DNA of 64,000 bases from Anaerococcus senegalensis JC48 (GCF_000321005.1 NZ_HE578907.1:447930-511929); one strand, 5' to 3'. Shown: positions 51,512 to 61,513, counted from the first letter of the stretch. Made by a program: numbers and translations. Notes: generated by a model not told the origin, from the letters alone.

Positions 51512-51864
51512 AAATACCTTCCCTTCTAAATAAAATATACCCAAATAGTTTTTTTTATTTATTACAGTAATAAAATTATCATTATTTAATTGTAAGCATG
51601 AATAAAAATTATCAAGATATATTTTTATAAATTTTTATTCACTTTATTTTAATAAATTAACTGAATTTTATCTATTATTACCTTGAATTTAAAATATTTT
51701 TACTGCCTGATACTAAAAATATTAACATTTACTTTTAAAATTATTTTTATAAGAAATGCAAATATAGATATCAAGGAAATGAAAAATCTTTGTTATTTTT
51801 TTATCTTAAAACCTTATAATCTCAAGGTTTTTTTATTATATTTAAAAAATAATTAAAAAATAGC
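51512..51864. other. Intergenic region with an orphan hairpin
   Basis: No gene is supported. A hairpin with a T-run (AAACCTTATAATCTCAAGGTTTTTTT region, about 51812-51837) points rightward although no rightward gene precedes it. A short untranslated RNA is possible. Confidence 0.4.
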
Positions 51865-51893
51865 TTGACAAAAACAATAAATGAATATATGAT
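51865..51893 (+). promoter_or_regulatory. Promoter of the flavodoxin gene
   Basis: TTGACA at 51865-51870, 17-bp spacer, TATGAT at 51888-51893. It lies 62 bp before the flavodoxin ATG and explains why the open frame extends upstream. Confidence 0.85.
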
Positions 51894-51954
51894 TAGCTTA
51901 GATGTTGATAGAGGTTATCAATATCAAAGAAATTTAAAGGAGAAAATTAATATT

Positions 51955-52389
51955 ATGAAAAAAATTGCTATTGTTTACTGGTCAGGTACTGGCAACACTG
52001 AAGCTATGGCCAATGAAATTGCAGGAGAATTAAAAAATAATGATATAGAAATTGATTTATTTGATCCTAATTCTTTTACAAAAGATTCTATAAATCTTTA
52101 TGATGGATTTGCTTTTGGTTGCCCAGCTATGGGTAGCGAAGAGTTGGAAGAAACAGAATTTGAACCTATGTTTGAAAGTATAGAAAATGATTTATCTGAC
52201 AAACCTGTTTTAATTTTTGGTTCTTATCAATGGGCAGATGGTGAATGGATGGAAATTTGGCAAGATAGGTGTAAAAATGATGGAATTAATCTTGTTCGTG
52301 ATGGATTAATGGCTTATGATACTCCTGATGATGAAGCATTAGAAGAATGTAGAAAGGCGGCATTAGATTTATCTAAAGCTGTAGGTTAG
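51955..52389 (+). CDS. Short-chain flavodoxin
   Basis: A 144-residue flavodoxin. FMN phosphate loop WSGTGNTEAMAN (about 8-19), the tryptophan-side loop GCPAMGSEELEET, and GSYQWADGEWMEIW are typical of short-chain flavodoxins of anaerobes. The start follows AAAGGAG. An acidic low-potential carrier. It precedes a DUF3793 gene by 4 bp, a frequent pairing. Confidence 0.94.
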   Translation: MKKIAIVYWSGTGNTEAMANEIAGELKNNDIEIDLFDPNSFTKDSINLYDGFAFGCPAMGSEELEETEFEPMFESIENDLSDKPVLIFGSYQWADGEWMEIWQDRCKNDGINLVRDGLMAYDTPDDEALEECRKAALDLSKAVG

Positions 52390-52393
52390 AAAA

Positions 52394-52939
52394 ATGAATG
52401 AAGAATTATTAATTGATTATGCATCACAAACTCTGGCTAATAAAAAACTTGCTAATTTATTTACATTTAAAAATACCGACAATATAGACATTGAAAAAAT
52501 GGTCTATGAGTGGAATGAAATACTTAATGAAAAAAATATGTACGTGGAAATACTTAAAAATAATCATTCATCCGCTCAAATTTATGCATACAGACCCCAC
52601 AAGCTAAAATACGTATTAAATGATAAAAAAACAAAATCTCTCCTTAGGTCTTTGGGCTACAACACTCAAGACCTAAACCAATGCATAAATCATTTGAAGT
52701 TTAGGTATAAAATAGAAAACTTTCCCCATGAAATTGGAATATTTTTAGGCTATCCTTATGAAGATGTAATGGGTTTTATTGAAAATAAGGGTGATAAATT
52801 TCTAATTAACGGATATTGGAAGGTTTACTATAATCAAGATGAAAAAATAAAAATTTTTAATAATTACAACAAAATAAAGAAATCTTATAAAATCCTTTTT
52901 AATCGATACAAAAATATAAGTAACTTATGTGTAAATTAA
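52394..52939 (+). CDS. DUF3793 family protein
   Basis: A 181-residue protein with the DUF3793 pattern: residues around 65 (IYAYRPHKL), SLLRSLGYNT, and FPHEIGIFLGYPYEDVMGFIENKG (about 111-134) followed by GYWKVYYN. The family is common in anaerobic Firmicutes next to flavodoxin or iron genes. Function is unknown. Confidence 0.88.
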   Translation: MNEELLIDYASQTLANKKLANLFTFKNTDNIDIEKMVYEWNEILNEKNMYVEILKNNHSSAQIYAYRPHKLKYVLNDKKTKSLLRSLGYNTQDLNQCINHLKFRYKIENFPHEIGIFLGYPYEDVMGFIENKGDKFLINGYWKVYYNQDEKIKIFNNYNKIKKSYKILFNRYKNISNLCVN

Positions 52940-52979
52940 TAATTCTTCTATAAAAAAATTATGTGTACTTGCAAAAAAA

Positions 52980-53012
52980 TAAAGGCTTGAGCCTAGCTCA
53001 AAGCCTTTATTT
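52980..53012. terminator. Bidirectional terminator
   Basis: AAAGGCTTgAG and CTcAAAGCCTTT pair around CCTAG with A/T runs on both sides. It overlaps the last codons of the HAD gene and serves both convergent genes. Confidence 0.8.
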
Positions 53013-53598
53013 TTAATAAATCGCTAATTTTATCAATTTTATAATCTGATAAGTTGCCTTCTCCTTTTTTAGCATAGCCATACTTTGCAAAAATGGATAT
53101 ATTATCGTTTAAATAGCCTGCCTCTATATCGGATTTTCTATCACCTATTATTATAAAATTGTCTATTTTATTTATTTTTATTATTTCTGATTTATCCTTA
53201 TAATCATAATCTTCGCCTATTAAATATTTACTAAAATATAAGTCTAGCTTATAAAATTTTCTTGCGGTATCAATATATTTTCTAGGACATGATGAAAGGA
53301 TTATTAATTCGTGTTTCTTTTTTAGGATATTTAATACTTTTTTTGTATCACGGTATAAAGAACCAAAATCTTTCATATTTTCTATCATAAATTTTCCTGT
53401 TGTTTCTATTAACTTTTCTTTATCATAAGAATCATCAAGAAAATCATCCCAAATTTTTCTTGGTGGATAGCCAAGATAAGATTTTGGATCAAGATTTGGC
53501 TTTTTTATTTTATATTCTTTTAGGGTTTGGTAAAATGCTTTTTCGTAAATTTTATCACTTTTATGGATAGTTCCATCAAAGTCAAAAATTATTTTCAT
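52993..53598 (-). CDS. HAD-superfamily hydrolase
   Basis: A 201-residue HAD phosphatase of the phosphoglycolate/beta-phosphoglucomutase type. Motif I is [12 protein letters not shown] (about 3-14), motif [11 protein letters not shown], and motif [14 protein letters not shown]. It follows ribH with a 4-bp overlap. It may dephosphorylate the riboflavin intermediate 5-amino-6-ribitylamino-uracil phosphate, which is a missing step in many pathways; that is inferred from context only. Confidence 0.85.
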   Translation of the reverse strand: MKIIFDFDGTIHKSDKIYEKAFYQTLKEYKIKKPNLDPKSYLGYPPRKIWDDFLDDSYDKEKLIETTGKFMIENMKDFGSLYRDTKKVLNILKKKHELIILSSCPRKYIDTARKFYKLDLYFSKYLIGEDYDYKDKSEIIKINKIDNFIIIGDRKSDIEAGYLNDNISIFAKYGYAKKGEGNLSDYKIDKISDLLKIKALS

Positions 53599-54053
53599 AT
53601 AAGATCCATTAAATTTGCCATTTCAATTGCTGATATTGCAGCATCACTTCCCTTATTTCCTGCTTTTGTTCCTGCTCTTTGAACAGCTTGTTCTATTGTA
53701 TCTGTTGTAACAACTCCAAAAATAATTGGCTTTCCGCTTTCAAGTGATACATTTGCAATTCCTTTTGAAACTTCTGAGCAAACATAATCATAATGAGAAG
53801 TATCTCCTCTTATAACTGCTCCCAAACAAATTACAGCATCATAATCCTTACGTGCTAGTTTTTTGGCTGCAAGAGGAATTTCAAAAGCACCTGGAACTCT
53901 AACAAGTTCTATTTCTTCATCTTTTACATCATGTCTTTTTAGTGTATCAAGGCAACCTTCTACTAGCCTATCTGTTATAAAATGATTAAATCTTGCAACA
54001 ACAATTGCATATTTTTTTCCATTTGATACTAAATTTGCACTGTACTCTTTCAT
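53595..54053 (-). CDS. ribH: 6,7-dimethyl-8-ribityllumazine synthase
   Basis: A 152-residue lumazine synthase. [26 protein letters not shown] and [21 protein letters not shown] motifs are intact, including the catalytic His (about 89). It follows ribBA directly. Confidence 0.97.
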   Translation of the reverse strand: MKEYSANLVSNGKKYAIVVARFNHFITDRLVEGCLDTLKRHDVKDEEIELVRVPGAFEIPLAAKKLARKDYDAVICLGAVIRGDTSHYDYVCSEVSKGIANVSLESGKPIIFGVVTTDTIEQAVQRAGTKAGNKGSDAAISAIEMANLMDLI

Positions 54054-55268
54054 TTAAATCTCCTTAAATTCTCTTAAATCATGTCCCATTCTATCAGCTT
54101 TTGTTTTTAAATAAACCCTATCAATATGGTTTGAATGAATTTCTATTGGTACTCTTTTATTTACTTTTATATTGTATTTTTCAACTTGTTCGATTTTATC
54201 AGGATTATTTGTCAACAAATCAATTGATTTTACTCCTAATTCCTTTAACATAAGACAAGCAATTTTATAATTTCTCAAATCAGGTGCAAAACCAAGTTTT
54301 ATATTTGCATCTACAGTATCGTAGCCTTCTTCTTGAAGGTGATAGGCTTTTATTTTATTAAATAAACCAATTCCTCTTCCTTCTTGTCTAAGATAAAGGA
54401 TTATTCCTGATCCATTTTCATCAATCATCTCCATTGCCTTATGAAGTTGATTTCCACAATCACACCTATTTGATGAAAATACATCTCCAGTTAAGCATTC
54501 TGAATGAATTCTAGTTAGTATATTTTCACCATCAACCTTTCCTTTTATCAAGGCTAAATGCTCTTTGTTTTCAATTTTGTCATAAAAACTTATAGCTTTA
54601 AATTTTCCATGGTCTGTTGGAAGGTTAATTATATTTGTTTTTTCCAAAAAATCTTCTTCAGTTTTCGAAAAGTCTATCTTATTTTCTTTTATATATTTTT
54701 TAATTTCAGCAACACTGGTCATTTTCATACCAAGTTTTTTTGCAAGTTCAATTACTCCTTTACCTTTAAGCATGTGGCCATCATCAGCCATAATTTCACA
54801 GCATAGGCCTATTTCTTTTAAATTTGCGATTTTCATCAAATCTATCGTAGCTTCAGTGTGACCTTCTCTAACTAATACTCCCCCATCTTTTGCAATTAAT
54901 GGAAATACGTGACCTGGCCTTCTAAAATCACTAGGTTTTGTATTATCATTTGCAAGAGCTCTAACGGTTTTAGCTCTTTCAAATGCTGATATTCCGGTTT
55001 CTGTACTAACATGGTCAATTGAAACTGTAAAAGCTGTTTCGTGATTATCTGTATTATTTTTAACCATCATATCAAGGTCAAATTGTTTGGCAATATTTTT
55101 TCCTATTGGTGTACAGATTAAACCTCTAGCATATTTCGCCATAATATTTATCATCTCACCAGTTACATTTTCACCGGCACAAATCATATCGGCTTCATTT
55201 TCCCTATTTTCATCATCAGTTACTATAATTATCTCGTTATTTTGTAATGCTTTTATTATTTCTTCCAT
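54054..55268 (-). CDS. ribBA: Bifunctional 3,4-dihydroxy-2-butanone-4-P synthase / GTP cyclohydrolase II
   Basis: A 404-residue fusion. The RibB domain (about 1-200) has VTDDENRENEADMI and GHVFPLIAKDGGVLVREGHTEATID. The RibA domain (about 205-404) has HSECLTGDVFSSNRCDCGNQL (zinc cysteines) and RQEGRGIGL. It supplies both branches of riboflavin synthesis. Confidence 0.97.
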   Translation of the reverse strand: MEEIIKALQNNEIIIVTDDENRENEADMICAGENVTGEMINIMAKYARGLICTPIGKNIAKQFDLDMMVKNNTDNHETAFTVSIDHVSTETGISAFERAKTVRALANDNTKPSDFRRPGHVFPLIAKDGGVLVREGHTEATIDLMKIANLKEIGLCCEIMADDGHMLKGKGVIELAKKLGMKMTSVAEIKKYIKENKIDFSKTEEDFLEKTNIINLPTDHGKFKAISFYDKIENKEHLALIKGKVDGENILTRIHSECLTGDVFSSNRCDCGNQLHKAMEMIDENGSGIILYLRQEGRGIGLFNKIKAYHLQEEGYDTVDANIKLGFAPDLRNYKIACLMLKELGVKSIDLLTNNPDKIEQVEKYNIKVNKRVPIEIHSNHIDRVYLKTKADRMGHDLREFKEI

Positions 55269-55274
55269 AATTTT

Positions 55275-55898
55275 TTAAAAACCATTTTCTAACAAAAAGT
55301 TTTTATCCAACCTTTCTTCTTTTTTATAAGCCATAGATTTTTGTATAAACCTATTTATGATGTCCGTTTCAATATTTATTTCATCGCCTATTTTTTTGTA
55401 TTTAAAATTTGTTCTTTCTATTGTTTCAGGTATAAGCGCAACCTCAAAACTCGTATTATTATCATCAGAAACTGTAAGAGAAATTCCATCAAGAGCAACT
55501 GAGCCCTTCTTTACAATCAAAGAGCAAATTTCTGGACTTGCTGAAATTGTAAATATATTTTTTCTTATATTTTTAATCTTACCAACTCCATCAACATGAC
55601 CTTGAACTATATGGCCATCAAGCCTATCTGAAAGTCTTAAAGCTCTTTCTAGATTTACTTTTTTATTTAAGTATGAACTATCAAATTTAGTCATCTTCAA
55701 ACTTTCATTCATAAGATCCGCCTTGTAAGTTTTATCAGTAATTTCTGTTACTGTAAGACAAACTCCATCAGTCATAATTGAATCCCCAAGTTTTGTATCT
55801 TTTAATACAACACTCGCCTCAATTTCAATTTGTACATGATCATTTATCTTTTTAAAAGATAAAATCTTACCCATTTCTTCAGATATTCCAGTGAACAT
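55275..55898 (-). CDS. ribE: Riboflavin synthase alpha chain
   Basis: A 207-residue protein with two lumazine-binding repeats: MFTGISEEMGKI (start) and HIVQGHVDGVGKI (about 96-108). The second repeat begins there. The start chosen is MFTGI, the family's usual N-terminus; four extra residues are possible upstream. The gene overlaps ribD by 20 bp. Confidence 0.95.
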   Translation of the reverse strand: MFTGISEEMGKILSFKKINDHVQIEIEASVVLKDTKLGDSIMTDGVCLTVTEITDKTYKADLMNESLKMTKFDSSYLNKKVNLERALRLSDRLDGHIVQGHVDGVGKIKNIRKNIFTISASPEICSLIVKKGSVALDGISLTVSDDNNTSFEVALIPETIERTNFKYKKIGDEINIETDIINRFIQKSMAYKKEERLDKNFLLENGF

Positions 55899-56958
55899 TT
55901 TTAGCCTCAATCATAATATCATCATCAAATCTTTTTACATCTTCAATTTCAAACTTATATCCATCTTTAATTTTATCAACACCTCTTCCATAAAAAGGTG
56001 ATTTTGAATTAAAGCCACCAATTATTTTGGGTGAAATAAATTCATAAATTTTATCAACTATATCTTCTTCTAAAAAACCGTAATTTAGAATTGATCCACC
56101 TTCAATCAAAATTGATCCTATATTCATTTCGTATAATTTATTTACTAAATCTTCTAGGTCAACATGATTATTTTTCATCTTGCATTTAATTAAATTTAAA
56201 TCAGGATTGTCAGTGTCTTTACAAGTCGCTATATAAGTTTTTTTATCACTATTTAAATAAAAAATCTTGTAATCCTTATAATTTTTTTCTATTTCTAGAT
56301 TTGTATCAACAATAACTCTAACAGGATCAATTCCATTTTCTATCCTTGAATTTAAGGAAGGATTATCGTGAATCAAGGTGTTTTTTCCTACAATTATTGC
56401 ATCATAATCATTTCTTAGTCTATGGACATATTCTCTAGAAAATTCATTTGATATCCATTTTGAATCATTTGTATTTGAAGAAATTTTTCCATCCAAAGTT
56501 TGGGCATATTTTAATGCTATAAGAGGTCTATTATATTTTATGTTAAAGAAAAATTTTTCATTTAGTTTTTTACCTTCATCTTCAAGTAAACCAGTAACAA
56601 CTTCAATATTATTATCTCTTAACTCTTTAAGACCATCGACTTTTGGATTTGTATCAACATTTGAAATTATAACTTTTTTTATATTTCTTTTAATAATTTC
56701 CAAAGTGCAAGGACCTTGTTTGCCCCAATGAGAACAAGGCTCCAAATTTACATACAAAATCGCTCCATCACAATCACTTTTTAAATTATTAAAACAATCA
56801 ACTTCTGCATGAGTTTTTCCATATTCATGATGAAAACCCGTAGAAATAATCTCGTTATTTTTTACAAGTACTGCACCAACTAAAGGATTTGTTAAGGTTT
56901 TTCCTCTTGCTTTTTTAGCAAGTTCGAAACACTTTCTCATATAATATTTATCATTCAT
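55879..56958 (-). CDS. ribD: Bifunctional diaminohydroxyphosphoribosylaminopyrimidine deaminase / uracil reductase
   Basis: A 359-residue RibD. Deaminase domain (about 1-145): zinc motif THAEVDCFNN and PCSHWGKQGPC. Reductase domain (about 150-359): ALKYAQTLDGKIS and LIEGGSILNYGFLEEDIVDK. It is the first gene of ribD-E-BA-H, under the FMN riboswitch. Confidence 0.97.
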   Translation of the reverse strand: MNDKYYMRKCFELAKKARGKTLTNPLVGAVLVKNNEIISTGFHHEYGKTHAEVDCFNNLKSDCDGAILYVNLEPCSHWGKQGPCTLEIIKRNIKKVIISNVDTNPKVDGLKELRDNNIEVVTGLLEDEGKKLNEKFFFNIKYNRPLIALKYAQTLDGKISSNTNDSKWISNEFSREYVHRLRNDYDAIIVGKNTLIHDNPSLNSRIENGIDPVRVIVDTNLEIEKNYKDYKIFYLNSDKKTYIATCKDTDNPDLNLIKCKMKNNHVDLEDLVNKLYEMNIGSILIEGGSILNYGFLEEDIVDKIYEFISPKIIGGFNSKSPFYGRGVDKIKDGYKFEIEDVKRFDDDIMIEAKNVHWNI

Positions 56959-56986
56959 CTTGCCTCCTCCACAATTCTAGGCAAAA

Positions 56987-57013
56987 GAAAAAGTCCCCTT
57001 TCAGGGACTTAAA
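56987..57013 (-). terminator. Riboswitch expression-platform terminator
   Basis: AAGTCCCT and AGGGGACTT pair on the minus strand, followed by TTTTCTTTT, between the FMN aptamer and the ribD ribosome binding site. It is the likely FMN-dependent terminator. Confidence 0.8.
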
Positions 57014-57035
57014 TTATTCAAAAGAAAAATCAAAA

Positions 57036-57143
57036 TATCTTCTCTCATCCAGACTATACTGTCGGTATAGGAATTTCACCTATTCAGCAAAAAGCTCGCG
57101 GACTTTACCGCCGGTGGGGAATCACACCCCGCCCTGAAGAATT
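57036..57143 (-). promoter_or_regulatory. FMN riboswitch (RFN element)
   Basis: The minus strand carries the conserved blocks TTCAGGGCGGGGTG, ATTCCCCACCGGCGGTAAA, GTCCGCGAGC, GGTGAAATTCC, ACCGACAGTATAGTC and GGATGAGAGAAG in order. It controls the rib operon; the terminator downstream suggests transcriptional control. Confidence 0.96.
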
Positions 57144-57229
57144 GTGTTATTTTATTTACATTTTTATTATAATACAAATTTTATTTTTGTCAATCGTTTA
57201 CATGATTTTTTTTAAAAACTTTTAAGCCA

Positions 57230-57254
57230 ATAAAAAAAGACCCTATTGGGTCTT
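57230..57254 (-). terminator. Terminator after rpsU
   Basis: AAGACCC and GGGTCTT pair around a short loop, with a T-run on the minus strand, just past the rpsU stop. Confidence 0.8.
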
Positions 57255-57260
57255 AAATTA

Positions 57261-57440
57261 CTATTTTCTTCTTTTTTTTCTCTTTGCTGCCTCAGATTTC
57301 TTTTTTCTCTTAAGGCTTGGCTTTTCGTAGTGTTCTCTTTTTCTGTATTCTGTTAGAACACCGGATCTTGCGCATTGTCTTTTGAATCTTTTAATTGCAC
57401 TATCAATTGATTCGTTTTCTCCAACTCTGATCTCTGTCAT
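57261..57440 (-). CDS. rpsU: Ribosomal protein S21
   Basis: A 59-residue basic S21 ([21 protein letters not shown]..., then [14 protein letters not shown] and a lysine/arginine tail). The start is the ATG after GGGGGGAT; an in-frame extension of 18 codons overlaps the HIT gene and is not supported. Confidence 0.96.
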   Translation of the reverse strand: MTEIRVGENESIDSAIKRFKRQCARSGVLTEYRKREHYEKPSLKRKKKSEAAKRKKRRK

Positions 57441-57478
57441 TTCTATCCCCCCTCTCGTATCACACATTAAGTTTGAAA

Positions 57479-57820
57479 TCAACCTGGTGGCCATTGTAAG
57501 GACCTTTGTGCTAAAACATGAAAATGCATGTGTTTAACAGTTTGTCCTCCATCTTCTCCTGTATTGTTGACTATTCTATAGCCATCTTCGGCTACATTTA
57601 GATTTTCAGTTATTTTTTTAATAACCATAAAGATATGAGAAACAATATCTTTATCTTCTTCATCTAACTTCGCCAAACTTTCTATGTGTTTTTTTGGTAT
57701 TACAAGAAAATGGATAGGTGCTTGTGGATCTAGATCATTAAATGCAATTACTTTTTCATCTTCATAGATTACATCTGATGGTATTTCTCCATCAGCGATC
57801 TTGCAAAATACACAGTCCAT
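57479..57820 (-). CDS. HIT-family (HinT-like) nucleotide hydrolase
   Basis: A 113-residue HIT protein: [19 protein letters not shown] (about 3-21) and the histidine triad HMHFHVL (about 98-104). It is of HinT length. It is just upstream of rpsU on the same strand, a common arrangement. Confidence 0.95.
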   Translation of the reverse strand: MDCVFCKIADGEIPSDVIYEDEKVIAFNDLDPQAPIHFLVIPKKHIESLAKLDEEDKDIVSHIFMVIKKITENLNVAEDGYRIVNNTGEDGGQTVKHMHFHVLAQRSLQWPPG

Positions 57821-57885
57821 ACTTCACCCCCATTGATAAATATAATATCATATTTTAATAAAAAGGTAAAATTTTTTTATAATTT

Positions 57886-59250
57886 TTACAAACTTATTTG
57901 TTTTATCTTATCTTTTTTTATAACAATTATTATTAAAGCTAAAATAAATCCTATAATTACTGGCATCACCCAGCCGAACCCTAGATTAAATCCTGGTAAT
58001 ATTGACTTAGCAAAGTTCAAAATATTTTGAATATAAATGGTTTTTGTAATATTTGCTGGTAGTGCTTTCAAAAAGTCAAAAATAGCAAAAATTGATGTAA
58101 AAAATATTGTAAAATTAAAAATAATCTTATTTCTACCTATTAAAGGATATAATAATGATAAAAATATCAATACTATAGCAAGCGGATATAAATACATTAA
58201 TACTGGTATTGAAAGACTAATAATATTTTGTAAACCTAAATTTGCTATTAAAAATGAAATTGAGGTGAAAATAATAGCGTAAATTTTATATGATAATGAA
58301 TTTGGATACATTTGTATAAAAATTTCAGAACACGCTATAATTAGGCCAATTGCAGTTTTTAAGCAAGCTATTATTACAATTGCTGCAAGTAAAATTTTCC
58401 CAAAATTTCCTAAATAATAAAAAGAAATATTAGATAAAATAATTCCACCATTATTTCCTAATTTCATAATTTTTACTGATGAAGATGACATAAAAGCTAA
58501 TGATACATAAACAGTACTCATTGCAAATAGACAAATTATTCCACTTTTTAATGTTTCTTTTGCAATTTGATTTGAATCCTTTACTCCTAGTTTTCTAATA
58601 CTAGAAATAATAATTATTGCAAACGCAAGGCTTGCCAAGGCATCCATTGTATTATAGCCGTCAAGAATTCCAACAAATAATGGATTATTTTGATATTTTT
58701 GTCTAGGTTTAATTTGTCCTAGTGGTCCCATAGGTTTTACAATTGCAAGAATAACTAAAACTGAAAGCAAAATCAAAAAAGTTGGTGTCAAAATTTTTCC
58801 TATATTATCCATTACTTTTCCTGGTTTTAGAGCAAAAGCTAAAACTGTTATAAAAAATACTAAAGAAAAGATAAGCAAAAATAATTTAGTATTTTTTTCC
58901 GAAATATTTGGCGTGATTCCAACTTCGAAAGCAACAGTAGATGTTCTAGGAATTGCAAAGAATGGTCCTATTGTTAAATACAAAGCTGTAGTAAATATAT
59001 AAGCAAATTTATCACTAACTGTCTTTCCCATTTCAAATAAACTATCATTTTTTGATATTGCACTAGCTACAACTCCTAATAACGGAAGTCCTACTCCACT
59101 TATAATAAATCCTAAAACAACTTTGTATAAATTATATCCGGAATTTTGTCCAAGTTCTATTGGAAAAATTAAATTACCCGCTCCAAAATATAATCCGAAA
59201 AGAAGTGAACCTATAAGTAATGTTTGACTAAAATTTAGTTTCTTTTTCAT
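57886..59250 (-). CDS. brnQ: Branched-chain amino acid transporter (LIVCS family)
   Basis: A 454-residue polytopic carrier with about 12 transmembrane helices. The N-terminal LFGLYFGAGNLIFPIELGQNSG is diagnostic of BrnQ, and GPFFAIPRTSTVAFEVG and GYNTMDALASLAFA match too. It imports Leu/Ile/Val with sodium. Monocistronic; no T-box was seen upstream. Confidence 0.95.
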   Translation of the reverse strand: MKKKLNFSQTLLIGSLLFGLYFGAGNLIFPIELGQNSGYNLYKVVLGFIISGVGLPLLGVVASAISKNDSLFEMGKTVSDKFAYIFTTALYLTIGPFFAIPRTSTVAFEVGITPNISEKNTKLFLLIFSLVFFITVLAFALKPGKVMDNIGKILTPTFLILLSVLVILAIVKPMGPLGQIKPRQKYQNNPLFVGILDGYNTMDALASLAFAIIIISSIRKLGVKDSNQIAKETLKSGIICLFAMSTVYVSLAFMSSSSVKIMKLGNNGGIILSNISFYYLGNFGKILLAAIVIIACLKTAIGLIIACSEIFIQMYPNSLSYKIYAIIFTSISFLIANLGLQNIISLSIPVLMYLYPLAIVLIFLSLLYPLIGRNKIIFNFTIFFTSIFAIFDFLKALPANITKTIYIQNILNFAKSILPGFNLGFGWVMPVIIGFILALIIIVIKKDKIKQISL

Positions 59251-59387
59251 AATATTCCCCTATTTTTTTATTAATATTTATATAAAATTTCCTAAATTTA
59301 TACAAAATGTTTATATGAGAGATTATAACATAATATAAAAAATATTAAAATCAAATTTTTTAATAAATATAAAATTTTTATAATTAA

Positions 59388-59409
59388 AAATGCTGATAAA
59401 GATCAGCAT
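59388..59409 (-). terminator. Terminator after the ClC gene
   Basis: AATGCTGAT and ATCAGCATT pair perfectly around AAAG, 16 bp past the stop. The minus strand then reads TTTTTAATTAT. Confidence 0.8.
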
Positions 59410-59424
59410 TCAAAGAATTTAATA

Positions 59425-60696
59425 TTAAGATTTATTTTTAACTATAATTTCTAAAAGTGATTCATAGATTGGTTCATTATGAAAATTCTCAGCCACTAGA
59501 TATGAAATAAATGATACTATAACAATTGGCAAGAAAAAGTCTATTCTTCCACCAGTCATCTCTATAATTAAAAACATTCCTGTAAGCGGAGCGCGTACAA
59601 TAGATGAAAAATGTGCAGCCATAGCAAGCATTGAAAAAATAATTATTTCACTTTCCCCAACCAAATTCAAATCAAATAAAACAGATCCAAAAAAATTTCC
59701 TAACAAAGAACCCATAGCAAGTAGTGGGAAAAATATTCCTCCAGGAATACCAGAACAAAAAGCTATTAACAAAAGTAATAATTTCATGAAATAAAAATAA
59801 ATTATAACAGAAATACCAACATTTTCTCCTCCTGCAAGAGATATAAAATTTTCACCACTTCCCAAAAGTCTTTTATCAAAAAGTAAAAATAAGCTTGTAA
59901 TAAAAAAAGGTATAACAGATTTTATTGTTTGACTTACTGGTAATTTTTTATACATTTTTTTACCATACAATATTCCCTTATTGAATAATATAGATGAAAA
60001 ACCTACCAATATTCCTAAAAAAATTAAAAATATCCAAAATTTTAAAGATAAGTTTAAGGAATTTTTTACTATTATAACAGGATCATTTCCAATAACTAGA
60101 CTAGTTACAATACTTGATGAAATAATAGTACTGGTTATGTAAATAAAATTATACCTAGAAGTTTTTTTCATTAATTCCTCAAGCGCAAAAGCCATTGCTG
60201 AAATCGGTGCAGTAAAAGCACTTGTTATACCACAAGCAGAAGATGCAATAATCATAGTTTTAGTATCTTCTTGATCTAATTTAAATTTTTTTGCCAATAC
60301 TTCTCCTAGAGATCCACCAATTTGAACAGATGGGCCTTCTCTTCCTAAAGTTAAACCTGAGCCTATAGAAACAAGTCCTCCAATTATTTTATTTATCAAA
60401 CAAGAAAGAGCACTATAATCTAATTTATTATGTAATTTTCCAGCTATTTGAGGTATGCCGCTGCCTCCGATCATTGGCTCTTTATTAACAGAAATTGATA
60501 CAAAAAATCCAAGAAAAATAAAAATTAATACAAAAATTATAGAATTGATTATATTTTCTTGACCAAAAATTATAAGATTTCTTATCAAACTCATAATTTT
60601 TGGAATAATAAGCCTAAATAAACTAATAACCAATCCAGAACAAGCACCAATAATAATGGATATTAATAATAATTTATAAGATATTTTTTTTATCAT
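59425..60696 (-). CDS. ClC-family chloride channel/transporter
   Basis: A 423-residue ClC protein with about 12 membrane helices. The selectivity motifs GSGIPQI (about 79), GREGPSVQIG (about 118, with the gating Glu), GIPGGIFFPLLAMG and the C-terminal MTGG are all present. There is no CBS domain. The gating Glu suggests a H+/Cl- (or fluoride-insensitive) exchanger. Eleven bp after the C39-like gene. Confidence 0.93.
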   Translation of the reverse strand: MIKKISYKLLLISIIIGACSGLVISLFRLIIPKIMSLIRNLIIFGQENIINSIIFVLIFIFLGFFVSISVNKEPMIGGSGIPQIAGKLHNKLDYSALSCLINKIIGGLVSIGSGLTLGREGPSVQIGGSLGEVLAKKFKLDQEDTKTMIIASSACGITSAFTAPISAMAFALEELMKKTSRYNFIYITSTIISSSIVTSLVIGNDPVIIVKNSLNLSLKFWIFLIFLGILVGFSSILFNKGILYGKKMYKKLPVSQTIKSVIPFFITSLFLLFDKRLLGSGENFISLAGGENVGISVIIYFYFMKLLLLLIAFCSGIPGGIFFPLLAMGSLLGNFFGSVLFDLNLVGESEIIIFSMLAMAAHFSSIVRAPLTGMFLIIEMTGGRIDFFLPIVIVSFISYLVAENFHNEPIYESLLEIIVKNKS

Positions 60697-60706
60697 TTTA
60701 ACCCCT

Positions 60707-61513
60707 TTAATAAACTAACCAAATATTTACAATCTGATCCTTAATTCTCCCATAAGACCAAGTTTTTTCAGAATTTTTCATAGAATTAGGATCATTAATA
60801 ATAAATCTACCAAACTGATAAGAATCTATTACTAAAATATGACCAAACAAAGTAAAATTACCTTTTTTTACTGAAACTATTAAACTACCTGTATCCAAAG
60901 CATCTAAAATTGAACTTTTATTATTTTCTATGCTTTGAATATTATATCCATACCTTTTCGCTTCATCAGAAAAAAATTTCCACTCAATTCCACTTGAGCT
61001 CATATAAGATTGAGCATCATTAGCTATATCGATTGGACTTATATCTAAATTTGGATCTAATCTTTTTAATACCATTGTCATAGAGGTAGGTCCACAACCA
61101 GCAAATCCAATATTAGAATCACCTAGCATATTATAAGCCCACCTGTTATCCCATTGAAGAAAGTATGGAGTCTTTCTACCATAATCAACACTTACACCTG
61201 GATAATAATCAAAATTTACTTTATTATTTCTTAAATTGTAAATAAATTCGCTAGCATCTATATCATTTCCAACAAGATACTTGTCTTTATCTTCTAAATT
61301 TTCAAAATTTTCGTACATCCACATAGTTTTTTCATTGTCGTCTTTATGTTTTTCAACATTTCTATAAAGAATTTCCATATCATCTGTTTTTTCTTTAGTA
61401 AAAATATTATCAAAAAAATTCAAACCTCCACCTTCATTAGAAAAAGATTTAAATGAAAATAAGAGCATTACTACAAAAATTATAGAAAATATAATATTAA
61501 TTAACTTTTTCAT
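60707..61513 (-). CDS. C39-like cysteine peptidase, membrane-anchored
   Basis: A 268-residue protein with an N-terminal signal anchor (about 5-24) and an extracellular peptidase C39-like domain (about 115-265). Catalytic Cys in FAGCGPTSMTMVL (about 140-152), His in FGHILVIDSYQFG, and Asp in INDPNS are all in place. The first 90 extracellular residues are acidic. Likely acts outside the cell on peptides or cell-wall protein; the target is unknown. Confidence 0.88.
   Translation of the reverse strand: MKKLINIIFSIIFVVMLLFSFKSFSNEGGGLNFFDNIFTKEKTDDMEILYRNVEKHKDDNEKTMWMYENFENLEDKDKYLVGNDIDASEFIYNLRNNKVNFDYYPGVSVDYGRKTPYFLQWDNRWAYNMLGDSNIGFAGCGPTSMTMVLKRLDPNLDISPIDIANDAQSYMSSSGIEWKFFSDEAKRYGYNIQSIENNKSSILDALDTGSLIVSVKKGNFTLFGHILVIDSYQFGRFIINDPNSMKNSEKTWSYGRIKDQIVNIWLVY

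Noticed and set aside
51865-51954. Thirty-codon N-terminal extension of the flavodoxin
   Set aside because: Its first bases are the TTGACA/TATGAT promoter, and a good ribosome binding site precedes the internal ATG, which gives the family's normal N-terminus.
59251-59424. T-box or other amino-acid riboswitch upstream of brnQ
   Set aside because: The leader lacks a T-box bulge and stem pattern; only AT-rich sequence is seen, and the hairpin at 59388-59409 belongs to the upstream ClC gene.
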